A DNA stretch of 64,000 nucleotides, taken from NCBI GenBank assembly GCA_963277665.1, contig OY728128.1, positions 1,867,018,988 through 1,867,082,987 on the forward strand, written 5' to 3'. The translations under genes and the position numbers were made by a program. This document shows positions 9,025 to 21,289 of the stretch, in pieces. The stretch's first letter is position 1, and each line of letters begins with the position of its first letter. The notes under the pieces were generated by a model. The model saw only the letters and a list, made by a program, of their open reading frames with translations. It did no database searches and was not told the origin of the DNA. Source of the DNA: Viscum album (Eukaryota > Streptophyta > Magnoliopsida > Santalales > Viscaceae).

Positions 9025-12000
9025 TTCTTGGCATCCGGGATGGCCTTCATACCATTCGTTTGAGCTCCCTCCAGTGAATTATTAAGATAGTCAAGTTCCC
9101 CAGTAACAACGTCTAACTGTTGCTGAAGGTGAATTTGATGGATGACTTTATCTTTGATCTTATGCTTCAACTCCTTCATCTTGGCAGCATAGTCAGCCTC
9201 ATCTCGGGATACTACAACCTCAAATTCACCAATATTGGCTGACAGTTTCACCCTGGTCAGATATTCACGACACTTTTTCTCTTTCTCCCTCCTCAAAATG
9301 ACATGTTTCACTACGGCATGGATATTTTCATATCCAAAACTGCCAAGTCCTAGCATGACTAACATGGATGACAATCGAGGGATCTTTGATGATAGCTCTT
9401 CTAAAGGAACCTCATATATGATTTTCCCTATGTTGTTTCATGCCTTGCATCGTGAAAAGCTGAGCGACTTATGAACCACCGGGTCTGATTCGACATCATC
9501 ATCATATGGGGCATGTAATATAGAATTAATGCACTTAAGGAAGGGCCATGTTATGCTCTTTCCCCCTGACACTAGTTGCATAGCCTTCTACTGCTGTTTG
9601 GGAAGAAGTTGAGATTTCACCTCTATATCTATCCATTGAAATTGATGGACATGTTTGATCAATTAAAAATATGATTAGTTTCAAGTATAATGAATGTTGG
9701 TTGTCTATATTGAAAACTCAGTACAATCATTACCTACTAGTAGATCAACAGGTTGAGTAGACTCCTCCCCATATTTCCCAGTTTCGACATGATCTTCAAG
9801 ATGGGTCTCAAGAGGGTTTACTAGGTTTAGCTCCACTTGAGCTAATGTTTCTGCAATGGTGGGGTTGAAATCAATGTCCACACCCTCTTCAGGCATTGGA
9901 AGTTCAGCATCTTCATTGGATGGAACTGTATATTAATTTCAGTCATGATTAGAAGTGTAAATTATAAGAAAATTTACTAGACGAAGGATTACACTCACAT
10001 CCAAGATCTTCTAAATCACAAGATAACTTAGCATGATCAAAAAATTCTTCAAAAGATATGGAAAGATTCATCATTTCATCTAATTTCATCTCAGAATCCA
10101 GGTTAGTCTCACCAGTGGGAGCATTTGATGTGTCTTCTTGGAAACTTCATCCTACGGTCCCTAACACGGGACAACATCTTCAGATAAAATTGTTGCATCA
10201 GTTGAAATAGCTGCCAAAAGCTCTAATTCAAGGGTTGAACCTGAAATATCACATAATGGAAGTCAGTCGATGTTTCATTCAACATTTTATGAATCATTGG
10301 TAACTTACCAGAAGTAGGTTCTTTCCTTCTTTCAACAGTAGTAAGAGGGATACTGGGAATATATGCTGGCTCTTATCCAGGAGTATGCAAGTCCGCCTGA
10401 ATTTGCAATTGTTCCACAACACCCTCTGTGGTTCTCAAAGGAGGATCAGTCATTTCCCTCAAAGGGTAAATTGAAGAAGCCCCTGCAATCCCTAGAAATA
10501 TGAGAAAACTTTTCATGGGTATAGATTGATGATTATCCAAAGGACTTACCGCTACAAATAAAGAGTTTAGTGGTGGATTTCCTCCTTCGTTGCCTTTTCT
10601 TCATTGGGTTTTTGGGAGTATCAATAGTCTCACTTACAAGAACTTGGATTGTATAATGGAAGGCCATGTCCAACTCCTCATTCATAGCCTGCTATCCAGG
10701 AGATATCTCACCAGATTCGCGAGCACATTTAGCAGTAGCCCCAATAGAATTACCACCAGGGTTGTACTGTGGTGAAGGAACCTCAACTGTTCCTTTCTTT
10801 GCGAGCTGCAAGGTGAAGAAAATAATTTCTTTGAGTAACAAAGAATCGACTAAAATCAAGTTGCGAAGCATATAAGGAAAGAAAAAAACTTACATCTTCT
10901 GGGGTCACAAAATCATGCCGCTCCTCATCAGTCCCCTCAGCGGCACCTCAATATATCAATTCCTTCACCCTCTTGGTGACATGAATGGAATCATCAGTTG
11001 CATATATACGCATTTCCAGATCTCTTATGTAATCCCTCACATCATTGGGTTTATCCTCGTATTGGATATATATAGAGGCCACGAGATTTCTTATTCCAGG
11101 GAGTTGTAGACCATCTCACAAATCCATCAAGGCAGTCTTAGTACCACAATATAGACTCTGCCATGTCTGGACAGCCCTGGTCGTAGATATTCTGTGCGTG
11201 TACCTGATGGCCGCGAGGAAGTTCCTACAATTTTTGACTTCAATTTTTTCCCACCTTCTGAACCTATTGATAGAGAATAATAAAATAAGACTTATTGATT
11301 TTTAAAGTGATGGTGATTAAATTACCACAATGATGAAACTTACTCGGCGTTGATGGAGTAGGTCTTTTGATTCTAACCAAAGGAATATATCGGGCATGAG
11401 GTCTCTTTGCCACTTGTTGTGCCTCATCTTCCCCATCATGGGAATCTGGTGAATCATTCCTAGAGGAGGAATCCGGTGAATCAGCTTTAGGTGGGGAAGC
11501 ATCACCTCCAGGAGGAAGGGTTCCTTTCTCTACAATCCTCTTCCTTTTCCCCACCTGATAAACTGGGTGATTCAGCACCCCTTTAGGGTATGATGCTATC
11601 CAGTGCTCAGCAGACCATGTAGTCAGATTATGTGCTTCTTTTTTAACTGCTAGGACAAACACCGCCCCAGTCTTTTTCCTAGATGTCAGCAACCACAGTT
11701 ACTAAGCAACCATCGGATGTTGCTCTAACCTGACATGTGCTGGGGGAGATGCAACAATCTGTTTCAAACACCTGACTTGGTGTGAAAATCTATATGGATC
11801 ATAGGCCTCGCATATCATCTCTCTGTCAATCCTTGCAACCAACACACCATCTCGGCAGGCAAGCATGTACGCCCTCAAATCCAAGTGGGTTGTTCCATCA
11901 TCAAAAAACTGCTCGGTTAGCAGATTTCCATAGGGAAAGAAGTTGAATTCCTTAAACATGATCAGCCTCACTTTCATGTCATAGCCATTAAGATCTAACA

Positions 12001-13428
12001 GAGTAACTCTAGAGAATGCTTGCACTGATGGCCTGAAAGATCTTCCAAGAATTTGTACTCCATTATGTACATTATAAGTCCTAAAGTGAGTGGCGATCCA
12101 TCCACATAAGACTTAGAATGGTCTCACTATTCTCAAAGGATATTTACCCATGAATACATGAAGTAAACTCCGATGAATATTTGCTAAAATTGGGGTAGCC
12201 CACCCAACCATTTTACCTCATTTAACTTTGCCGCAATAACGATGGTCCCTGGCCTGACGCCTCCCTTCGAGTCCCTGACTCGCAAGAGATAAACGCTCAC
12301 CCACAAAGCCAAGAAGCCCGCCAGACGAGTCTTCTTTGGGATCCTTTGATTCACCTCATATCCCCACTTCCTGAACTCTCCTGCTTCTAGTGTTGGCCAT
12401 AATATACCAGGAGCACCCCTCTTCTCGGGTTTTGGGAAGGTGGTATGATGGTTGGGCCTCTTATCCTTGGATTTATTTTTCTTGGATAATTTCTCCTTCG
12501 ACTCCTTCCCCTTTGGTTCCTTCTCTTTCTTCTCAATAAGAAATATATTCATCCACTTCTCCAGATGAATATCCTTTCTATAATGAGTTAAGGTGGTCTC
12601 TAAACTCTTTAGCCTGTGGAAGATTTTAAATAATTCCCGAGACAAAGTAGGAGTCTTCTCAGAATCATTCCAAGTCACCTTGGGAGGAATGAATTCATCA
12701 TACATGTCACCCAAAGTTGGAACCCTTGATATCCTGTAGACAACCCATAGACTGATGCCTACTTCTTCATGAGTCAGATGGAAAGAATTAGTTTCTGGGC
12801 TCTAGTGGATGAGTATCTTTGGCACGAAGTTATCATGTCTGTAAACATATGTTTGCCCAACCCAGACAGCTTCGCATATCGCAAATCCTTTTAAATATTC
12901 GACAAACTCTGCACAGGTTTTTCGTACCCAGTATGCCCACATCCAAGTTGTCTTCACACCTCCCCCAGGACAGACGTCCCATCTTTTCTTCCAGCCTTTG
13001 GATTGATCCATCTGAGCATTTCGGAAGATTGAAGGATGAAAATGTGGTTGCAGCTCATGCTTATGAGGTTTCAGATCTGGCATACAATGGCTATGATGCA
13101 TCATGTGGGCCTTCTCCACTATTCATGAATTTATAAATCCTCCTCCACCTGAGATATTTTCTGAAGCAATGTTGGTGTAACTCTGAAACCATGAAAATGG
13201 GAGATAGTTCTTTGCTTCTGTAATAGTGAATTCTCACAGATGACTATAACTGTACAAAGGCAGATAAGTGCTTTGTGGGAAATCAATATGATATTTCTTC
13301 AAATACTTGGCCAAATCTGGAATAGTGCTATCACAGACTGTATAATAATCATGGACAATGATATTCATCATATCATCAAGATTTTTTCTTGCCAGTTCAA
13401 CAGTTTTTCTGATTCTCTTGGGAGCCAT
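9025..13428 (-). pseudogene. Antisense multi-exon gene with plant mobile domain (PMD/aminotransferase-like), broken
   Basis: Frame from ATG 13428. PMD signatures: SPETNSFHLTHEEVGISLW and GDMYDEFIPP (12790-12690), a Lys-rich linker, FLALWVSVYLL then GGVRPGTIVIAAKL (about 12330-12215), CGWIATHFRTYNV (about 12100-12060) and PYRFSHQVR (about 11800). Then comes an acidic/Ser-Pro region (about 11580-11400) and, in the last exon, a coiled-coil-like segment (9300-9050). Plausible introns with GT..AG ends: 11343-11264, 10893-10806, 10549-10483 (or to 10492), 10308-10241, 9998-9926 and 9733-9623, each about 60-110 bp, giving seven exons. Lesions: in-frame stops at 13234, 13128-13130, 12802 and 11702, a frameshift near 12184, and further stops in later exons. 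The last exon runs straight into the LTR of element A at 9024, so the 3' end is beyond that insertion. The PMD occurs in plant transposons and in MAIN-like host proteins; its biochemical role here is unknown. Confidence 0.75.
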
Positions 13429-13924
13429 TGAATCTGCACAAGAGGTTGAATAAATTAACTCTTAAATGGGTTTATTTATTCATAAAATTTGTGAAGGAAT
13501 TCAGAAAAAATGGAAAAGGAATTAAGGCGTGCAAGTCTAAACTTGGCACACAAGTGTGGATGTGTTGCGCAAGTATAAATGTGCCGCGCAAGTATATGGC
13601 GCTCAAGTATCACCGCATCGGTCTAGATACCTTGACAGCAGCGCGACATCAATGGAAAAGCAGAAAAGAGAGCAACTTACATGGCAGAGATGACCTGCGT
13701 GGCCAGAGCTCAAAAAAAATCCAATGTTCAGTGCAATGGACCACAAATGAACGAATATATATAGGCAAGGCTGACCACCTATGCGCCTACAGCCATTGTG
13801 CTCAAACCCTGCGCAACTCGAAACTGCGCGATGATAGTGGAGTGGTGAACACCTACGTGACTATTTCCTTTTGGTTTTCTTATTTTCCTCAGAGTCACAT
13901 CCTTATTATTTCGGATCCAACTCT
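13429..13924. other. Spacer between antisense gene start and polypurine tract
   Basis: About 500 bp, more GC-rich than its surroundings, with several GCGCAAGT copies. It should contain the promoter of the antisense gene, but I could not pick a convincing minus-strand TATA box. A 171-codon plus-strand frame here has no recognisable motif and is discounted. Confidence 0.4.
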
Positions 13925-13936
13925 GAGTGGGGACTT
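13925..13936 (+). other. Polypurine-like tract (Tat-like element)
   Basis: GAGTGGGGACTT lies immediately before TGTTGACACTCC. It supports placing the 3' LTR start at 13938 and the + orientation. Confidence 0.6.
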
Positions 13937-14175
13937 TTGTTGACACTCCTTTTCATCACATTGTTTAAAGGAATGGAAAGAGAAATTACTTAGCACAAAT
14001 TGATTCAACCTTTGAAGAGAACATCAAAAATCCAAAAAGGAATGAAAAATGAGTCAACGAACCTTTCACCGTGCATGTTCCCTCACTATCGTGCAAGTAT
14101 ACTTGCGCGCCGCCTAATGGTCGCGCAAGTGACTTGCGCACCCTCTTTAAAAACCACCTAGGGTTGTCTCCAGCC

Positions 14176-14183
14176 TATAAATA
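14176..14183 (+). promoter_or_regulatory. LTR TATA box (Tat-like element)
   Basis: TATAAATA followed by a C-rich stretch, about 240 bp into the LTR. This is a typical core promoter position for an LTR with a short U3. Confidence 0.65.
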
Positions 14184-14847
14184 CCCCCTATGGGCCCCCC
14201 ATTTCGAGGGGAATTTTTCCAGAATTCATATATAGAGCTCTGAACTTCCAAGTCTCTTCTTCATGTCTTTGGAACACTTCTAAGGTAATTCTTTACCTAT
14301 AATGGAAGGTCTAAACATGAAGAATATGGTCTAAGTGATAGAAAACACTAACACTTGCGCACCTAAATGTTTTTCCCTTAAGGGAAATGAACACACTTGC
14401 ATGCCTCCTTACCTATTCATTGAAACTTGCACGCCACTCTTCTGGAAGTACATCAGGATGATTCTAAAGGCTTTGGTCAGGAATTGCCCAAGTATTACTC
14501 TACTGGTCAAGGATCGCGCAAGTACCCATGTGCTGCGTAGGTATACCTGCGTGTCAAGACTTGTGTGACCATGCAGAACTTGAACGACCCCCCAAGACTT
14601 GCACGCCCCTCTCTTTTTGGATCCCTTCCTACCCATTTCACCTCACTTATGCCATTACACCTCTCTTATTCAATATTCAGTCTTCAAGACGCTCTTCAAA
14701 TCCATTTATGGAATGTTTTCTTGATTGACTTCCTTATCTGAAAGGAATTATGTGGAACACCTCTTAAAACCTAGTGATTTATTTATCTTTATATCACTAA
14801 TGTTAGAGAGTTCATTCATTCAACCTCATCCGCTAAGATGATAGAAT

Positions 14848-15552
14848 CATTAATTTGGAAATCCTCTTTAGAAGTAAGCACCAATTCCTCATTAATTTGG
14901 GCCTCCTTTTCAGAAGTATGTCCCAGCCATAATTTCCTTAACCTGGGCCTCCTTTTCCGGAGTAAGCCCCATTCATATTATCCCTTAACCTGGTCCTCCT
15001 TTTTAGGATTATGTCCCAGTCCAAGTTCTCTTAATTTGGGCCACCTTTTAAGAAGTAAGTCCCAATCCAAATTCTCTTTAATTTGGGCATCCTCGTTAGG
15101 AGTAAGCCCCAAGTACTCAATAATTTGGGCCTCTTTTTCAAGAGAAATCCTCATTCATAATTCCCTTAACCTGGGCTTCCTTTTCATGAGTAAGCCCCAG
15201 TCTTAAAATTCTCAAATATGGGCATCCTCCTTAGGACTAAGCCCCAAGTCCCTCAATTTTCAAAACCCTTTAACATGTGCTTCCTTTTCAGGAGTAGGCC
15301 CCAAGTTCCATAATTTTGGAATCCTACTTAGAGGTAATCCCCAAGTCCTCATTGATTTGGGCCCCATTTTCAGGAGTAAGCCCCAGTCCTAATTCATTTA
15401 ACCTGGGCATCCTTTTCCAGAGTAATCTCCAATTTTAATTCCTTTTAACCAGTCCTAATTTACATTTGATCTAGGCTTCCTTCTCATGAGTAAAACCCTA
15501 TCATTATTACCCTCTTAATTTGGGCATCTTCCTCATGAGTAAGCCCCACGTT
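14848..15552 (+). repeat. Tandem array, about 50-bp unit, about 14-15 copies
   Basis: Each unit has the form AGTAAGCCCCAGTCC-TAATTC-CTTAACCTGGGCCTCCTTTTCAGG with substitutions and small indels. Two flavours alternate irregularly (AATTTGGGCATCC against AACCTGGGCTTCC). It lies in the transcribed part of the Tat-like LTR. Frames through it are repeat-derived, not genes. Confidence 0.85.
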
Positions 15553-16440
15553 AGAGAACCCAAATCTCCATGAAGTACATATACCATTATGGACCTTGTT
15601 CCTGGATTTCTTCCCTGAAGTAAATCTTAATTCTCATATATTTTTTGAAATCATAAATACATAATCCCCACATCATTGCATCTTTAATGGCACAATTGTC
15701 TGGTTTCACCAATACCTCTTGATTCTCACACAGAGCATGACTCATGTGAGCTTAGAGTGTAAAAGTAATCATGAAATCTTTCTTTGAGCCATCAATCATG
15801 CATAAACAACATAATCCCTTACTCGAACTAAATGGGTTCTGATTCCTTTTCCAAAACAAAGGATACGTAGGTAGCCCATTAGTGGGTATGATCCCAACTC
15901 TGAAATAATCCCTTTCCTTCTGAATGACAATAAACATTATGTTCCCCACTGAGTGGCTTTAAAACTAGTATGGTTATCATAATGACCAAGAGACTTTTAT
16001 GTACTGAAGGATACCATGGACTAAGAATCTCTAACAAATACATATGATTATCTATCAATAATGAACCTCGAATGCATATAAAATATTCTTTAAATTTCCT
16101 AAATATCAATCATTTTTTGTCACATCTAAAGGAAAGCTCATTTTATACTTGGTAATGTAATAAGGATTCACGTACAGAACTTAAATCTATAAAGAGAGTC
16201 CCGAAGTAGACAATAATTCCCCTCAAAAAGGTGTGATGAGTCCAACATCCCATCCTCTCGACCAATGAAAATTCCTATGCCTCATCGGTCCACAACTAGT
16301 GAGTGACTACCATTGGAAAGTAGGTCCAAATGGATACAGAATCATTGGATGTTTCCGGTTCCTCGAAAAAACACATTAGAAATAGATTGGAATGTTTGAA
16401 CCTTCAATCAACGATGTCATCCCCAATTCCAGAGGAAACA

Positions 16441-18237
16441 AAGACAATATAAAATTTTATTTTTCCCATCATGTTGATGTAAAATTCTATTTTAATTATT
16501 ATAGATAATACATTACAAAATAAACCATTTTTTGACACAAATTTTATATCATAAAAAAATATTATTAGAAGCTCATTTGAAACTGTCTTTATAAACATAG
16601 TATGATCCACATTTCCTTTAACTAAATAATTTTCTATTAAAAATTGAATTATTTTTTTATACCAATAACAAGGATATTTTTTAAGAACATATAGATTTAA
16701 ATTATTTTTTGATACATGATTTTTAAATATCTCATTTTCAAATCAAGGGGTTTGTTTAACTAAAAATACTTATAAATTTTTCAAATTTTTAAAGAACATT
16801 TTACATCCATTTGAAAAAAATTTATAATTTGAAAAATAGTATAATATTAAAATAAAAATTTCTACAAAACTAGAAATAAAATAAAAAAATTTAAATTCAT
16901 TTACCCCTCTCGTGAATAACAATGAGAAACTAATAATTATTCATTTATAACAATGCTTCCAGTTTCATGTAGCTTAACACAAAAAATAAATTTAGTTCAC
17001 ATTATTAGATTTTATTTAGGAATATAAACTATGTTATACAATCTATTCCATTTAAAATGAGTTAATTAATCCAGAAAATAATTTATCCAAGTTTAATAAA
17101 TTAATGTATTGTCAATTTTTCATCTAGAAAATCCACAAAAATATCAATGTTTTCACAGATAAGTAAAACATGTGTTATTTTTTGTATACCAGTTTCTACG
17201 TAATGATTTAATTTTATAATTGGATGAAATTAAATTATTTTAGATTCTTGAGAAAAATTTTGAAGGGAGATTTTCTCCCCCAAAACAGATTCATTATCAT
17301 TTTCTTGCTCATTAACATCCTGAAAATTAAATTCCATATATTCATTATCAATTTTTATTAAATCAGAACCCGACTTATTTTTTATATTTGATTAAAAATA
17401 ACATGTACTGCATATTCAATAACTAATTTTTTCTTACTGAATCATCTATAATCATATATCTATATTATAATATCCTAAAAATATTTCTTTATATCTTTCA
17501 AAAATATATATATCAAAATCATTAGTTTTATTTTAGACAAAGACATTACAACCAAATTCTATAAAATATCAATCATTAGGTTTAAACCCATTAAACCATT
17601 CATAAGTGGTATTCTTTCAAGATTTTCAAACAAAAACTCTATATAAAACATATAATGATATATTTAGAGCTTCTAAAAAAATAACAAGGCGCATTAAATT
17701 CCATTAGCACTGATCTATCAATTTATTCTACAAATATATTCATTATTTCACCAACACCATTTTTTGAGTTATCTTATGGGGAAAAAGAATAATTCTTATA
17801 ACCATTTTATTCCTAAAATTTACCAATTATAAATAAAACAGTTAACCACATATTACCCCTTTGAAGGAGATTATTGAAATATTTTTAAAGATCTAAATTT
17901 GTTAAAGAATGAATAGAACATAGTTGATGATTCATTTGTATGTGATACGAAACAAATCTAGATAAATCTATGGTAATCATATACAATTACCAATACATAC
18001 ATATTACCATCAAAACTAATAGGTTGTATATGTCAAAATATTTCAAGATGTATTAGTTCTATATATATAGAAGCATTGATATCATTTACAAATTTAAATC
18101 ATTATTTATAATTCATATCCTTAAAAAGGAATCACATATAAAGTACACACTTGTATGTAACATCATCAGTGATATATAAAATTCTGTTTTTTCTTCATTA
18201 TGTGAAATATAATGAATTTATCATGCCCCAGACTGTT
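16441..18237 (-). pseudogene. Ty1/copia element Z pol: integrase core to reverse transcriptase, heavily decayed
   Basis: Read on the minus strand in shifting frames. Just left of 18237 is the end of a GAG-pre-integrase motif (SLGHDKF), then integrase core VIVYDYHRF (DDYSRF type, first catalytic Asp now Tyr, about 17,960), NGVGEIMN (QNGVVERKN type, about 17,770) and EIFLGYY (GIFLGYS type, about 17,480). The reverse transcriptase follows with MDVK (16810-16799), KGNVDHTMFIK (about 16,610-16,580) and NMMGKIKF (MSMMGEL type, about 16,470-16,440). MSMMGEL is characteristic of SIRE/Maximus-like copia elements. Many stops and frameshifts. It is cut at 16440 by the Tat-like element and at 18237 by the Tekay element. 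Its 5' continuation is 28139-30746. Confidence 0.8.
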
Positions 18238-19703
18238 TGTAACATCCTCGATCCGAGTGCCACACAATGGGTGTCCTGAACCCAGTTGGTCAAATGACCT
18301 CAAGAGCATTTCCCCAAATGCTAGAGGCTGCCAACTAGCAGTGAGGGCCCAGGACTGATAGTGGGGAAACTATGTCATCAATTGTCATAGTGTAGAGTAG
18401 TAGAAATAAATATTTCATACAAAAGTGGAAGTAGTAAACAATAGCGAGCTAAAATAGACTACATCACTGAAGTAAAGATAACAAACCGTTATATATGTGA
18501 TGATGCAATATGTCTCTAATTCTATGAAGGTATCCAAAACATGATACATTGTAATCTAATACAATACATCACAATGTAAAGGTACATAAAAATAAAACAA
18601 AAATAGTGAAATAGGGACTGAGCAGCATCACATGCTTATGCTCGATCCAATGCTCTCATACTCATAAGAAAGCAATTTATATATGTTTCCTCTCAAAAAA
18701 ACACATAACATGCAAACTTTACGGCATACACACGGGTATTCTGGAAAAACGACTAAATAAGGGAACTGTACCGTTGAGGTGGCCCTGTATCAAGGAAATG
18801 ATCACAAACACCAATTTATAGTTATTCATTTGATTACCTATGCTTCTCTAGGTATCTTAACAGTAAAAGTTTCATCCAAAAAACACCCCAAATATGGGCA
18901 CGTGGCACAATGGTATTCAAAATCACTCCACAGTTGGAATTAAACACAAGACCACCTACCTAAATCTCCTCTAATCGATATACGTGAAAGGAGCCTTATG
19001 AGAAAACCAAGAACAGAGTATATTTGAGATAAAAATTATCTCGTTCAACCCCAAATAACATCCATTAGGGAAAGAATTACAAGGATAGACTGAAAGAGAG
19101 GGAATACCTTACCCACACGGTTCAAACGAGATTGTCAACGGAAGAATATAAGTCTTGGTGAGTCTTTGAGGGATCCTCCAAGACTCGGCCTCCTCTGCTG
19201 GTGATACTATCAAGTTTTATGCCTCCTCTGACGAATGAGGAGGCTACTATATGTTTTTAATGAAAAAACATAACTACATGGAATGTACTATCAAGTACAC
19301 GACGTGTACATTCTTTTTAACTATTCACTGGAGGCTACTCTCCACCACCTTACTATTTATCTGCCGACTGATTATATGGCGTGTAATACTAAGTACATGG
19401 AATGTACTATCATTCCTCTGGCAGCTACTTCCACCTCCTTATTGCAAACCTGGTGACTGATTACATGGCATATATTACTATGTACATGGTGTGTAGTTAG
19501 TTTCTACACCCTGAATTGCTAACATGTCTACACGCCCTGTATTCTCATCCCACACGGCCAATGTAGAAGGTGTGTGGAAAAGTACACGGTGTGCAACCAT
19601 TTATTTTGGGATTTTTTCCACATTTCCCTTGCTTTATAAAAAAAACATATGGAAAAGAAAAATAAGAAACCCTCACATCACGAATAAGAACTGGGTTTTT
19701 ACA
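18238..19703 (-). repeat. 3' LTR of Tekay element (1466 bp, internally deleted)
   Basis: Aligns along its whole length to 26009-28138, but a block equivalent to about 26433-27098 is missing at about 18665, accounting for the length difference. Contains several TACACGGCGTGTA-like motifs near 19290-19590. Confidence 0.88.
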
Positions 19704-19708
19704 AACAT

Positions 19709-19720
19709 CCCCCCTTAAAG
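19709..19720 (-). other. Polypurine tract of Tekay element
   Basis: Minus strand CTTTAAGGGGGG, five bases before the LTR start TGTAAAAACCC at 19703. Same form as the tracts of elements A and B. Confidence 0.85.
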
Positions 19721-19789
19721 CAATTCATCATAGAATTTCCCCTCAAATGGTAGTTATGATAATGCTAAGAACAATTGTGTCCACTGAGA

Positions 19790-21100
19790 ATGTACCTCGG
19801 TCTCCTGCTCCTAGGTTTTGTCCTGCACTCGGCCATGCTGCCATAGCACCCGTACGAGAGGAACTGACAGACCTCAGAGAACCTTCGTCCTCATATCAAC
19901 AATACGAAATGGATGCACCTCAACGGATGCATCAACCAGAAGTTCAACCTACTCGGGCTACAAATGTGAGATGTGTCTGAGTGATAATGGCATAGATGAG
20001 ATACATGGAAGACATCATGCAGGGCCCGATACATCTGTGGTAACTAAAACTGATAGGCAACTGGCCTAACTCTTTCCAAAATCTCAAATCGCCCTACATA
20101 CCTCGGTGAATGTTTACCATGTCTCCTGATCCCCCTGTGTCCCGAACTTAGTGAAACATGCAATAAAACATGATCCCTGACCATGAACTCCAAGGGTCTT
20201 CTACGACGATCAGCATAAGATTTCTGACGAGACTGCGCAGTATCCATCAACTTCTGATTCATCTGGACCTACTCTAAAGTCTCCTGCATAAGATGTGATC
20301 TCAGTAAATATGCCCCACCTGCCTCCAACCAGCACAAGGGTGATCGACATGACCTACTATATAAATCCTCGTAAGGTGTCATCTTAATAGTTTCCTAAAA
20401 ACTATTATTGTAGGCAAACTCGACCAGGGGTATGTGCTTCTCCCAATAGTTGTTAAGTCTAGGACGCATCCACATAGCATGTTCTATAGCACCTATATTG
20501 TACGCTATGACTATCCATCGGACTGAGAGTGGTATGTTGTGCTCAGAAGCACCTGTGTACGCAGTTTCCTCTGAAAACTCTGCCAGAAATGAGACGTAAT
20601 ACGGGTGTCCCTATTTGAAATGATAGAACGAGGGACCCCATGATGATGTACTATCTCTCGGATATACAACTTCCCGAGCTCTTCAACATTGAAGGTATCA
20701 TATGTCTACAAAAAGTGATTTACCTTCGTTAGTATGTCCATGAAACCCCATACGACATCATTTCCTTGAGGTGACCTCAGTAACCTGTCACGATTTCCAT
20801 CGCAAAATTATCCCTTTTTCACTCTGAAATGGGTAACTATTGTAACAGTCCAGCTGGCCTCTGATGCTCCGCCATCACCCACTGATAGGTGGAACATCTC
20901 GTAACAAAACCTATTACATCCCATTTCATACCTGGCCACCAATACTAATATCTCAAATCACGATACATTTTTTTAACTCCATGATGCACTACCCAAGTTG
21001 AAGAATGAAATTACCGCATCACCTCCTTGTATATATCCTCAGGAACCCACACTCATCCATATATACGAAATACCTCTACATCACCTATCATCCAACCAGA
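19790..21100 (-). pseudogene. Tekay integrase with chromodomain remnant
   Basis: Minus strand, several frames. Zinc-domain end [19 protein letters not shown] (about 20,940-20,880; second Cys of the last pair now Tyr) and AEHQRPAG. Core: FMDILTK (IVDRLTK type, first catalytic Asp kept), SIISNRDTR (SDRDPR type, second catalytic Asp now Asn), FWQSFQ, and QSDG followed by stop-S-stop-RT where the catalytic Glu region (QSERT) should be. The C-terminal GPY/F domain is an open stretch at 20262-20044 (KSYADRRRRPLEF, SPRYVGRFEILERV). A chromodomain match, PLVRVLWQHGRVQDKT, lies at about 19,875-19,825 in another frame. The chromodomain would target integration to marked heterochromatin in live elements. 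Dead here. Confidence 0.85.
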
Positions 21101-21289
21101 AGGAGGGTCCTCAATTTCCACCAACTCCTGTAGAACTAGGACTTCTGAATCAGATTGTTGTCTCATCCTCACTCAATCTAAGAGTTTAAATATCACAACT
21201 AAGGATGAAAGGTAGGCTCACCCATGACTATCGTGCAGATCCAAATGCATCTCAGATAACAAATCCATAATCTACCAGTCACCACTGGC

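Larger units (their letters stand above)
13535..14610. repeat. Cluster of ACTTGCGC / GCGCAAGT motifs
   Basis: About a dozen exact or near copies in both orientations, some back to back (near 14094-14112 and 14122-14142, giving CAAGTATACTTG and CAAGTGACTTG palindromes). They straddle the 3' LTR start and the TATA box. Possible roles are protein-binding sites or RNA stems; neither is shown by the sequence. Confidence 0.6.
9025..16440 (+). mobile_element. 3' part of a Tat-like Ty3 retrotransposon carrying an antisense gene
   Basis: An antisense plant-mobile-domain gene (9025-13428, minus) is followed on the plus strand by a polypurine-like tract (13925-13936) and an LTR starting TGTTGACACTCC (13938). 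Tat-lineage Ty3 elements are known to carry extra antisense frames between pol and the 3' LTR, some with transposase-like or aminotransferase-like/plant-mobile domains; this layout matches. The right end is placed at 16440 (GAGGAAACA) because the copia reverse transcriptase of element Z becomes readable immediately beyond it. Gag-pol and the 5' LTR lie left of the window. Element A interrupts it at 9024/9025. Confidence 0.7.
13938..16440 (+). repeat. 3' LTR of Tat-like element (about 2.5 kb)
   Basis: Begins TGTTGACACTCC after the purine tract and is taken to end AGAGGAAACA. It contains a TATA box at 14176, the dispersed ACTTGCGC motif, an array of about 50-bp repeats (14848-15552) and a GGATACGTAGGTAGCCC string near 15861, which resembles a conserved block I associate with Athila/Tat LTRs (from memory). 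The matching 5' LTR is outside the window, so both ends rest on single-copy evidence. The expected right target duplication is 16441-16445 (aagac). Confidence 0.62.

Noticed and set aside
13428..13943. 171-codon plus-strand open frame
   Set aside because: No recognisable motif; it overlaps the start of the antisense gene and runs over the purine tract into the LTR. Treated as a chance frame.
14848..15552. CRISPR-like array
   Set aside because: Direct tandem repeats with no spacers of constant length; composition and context are those of a plant LTR.
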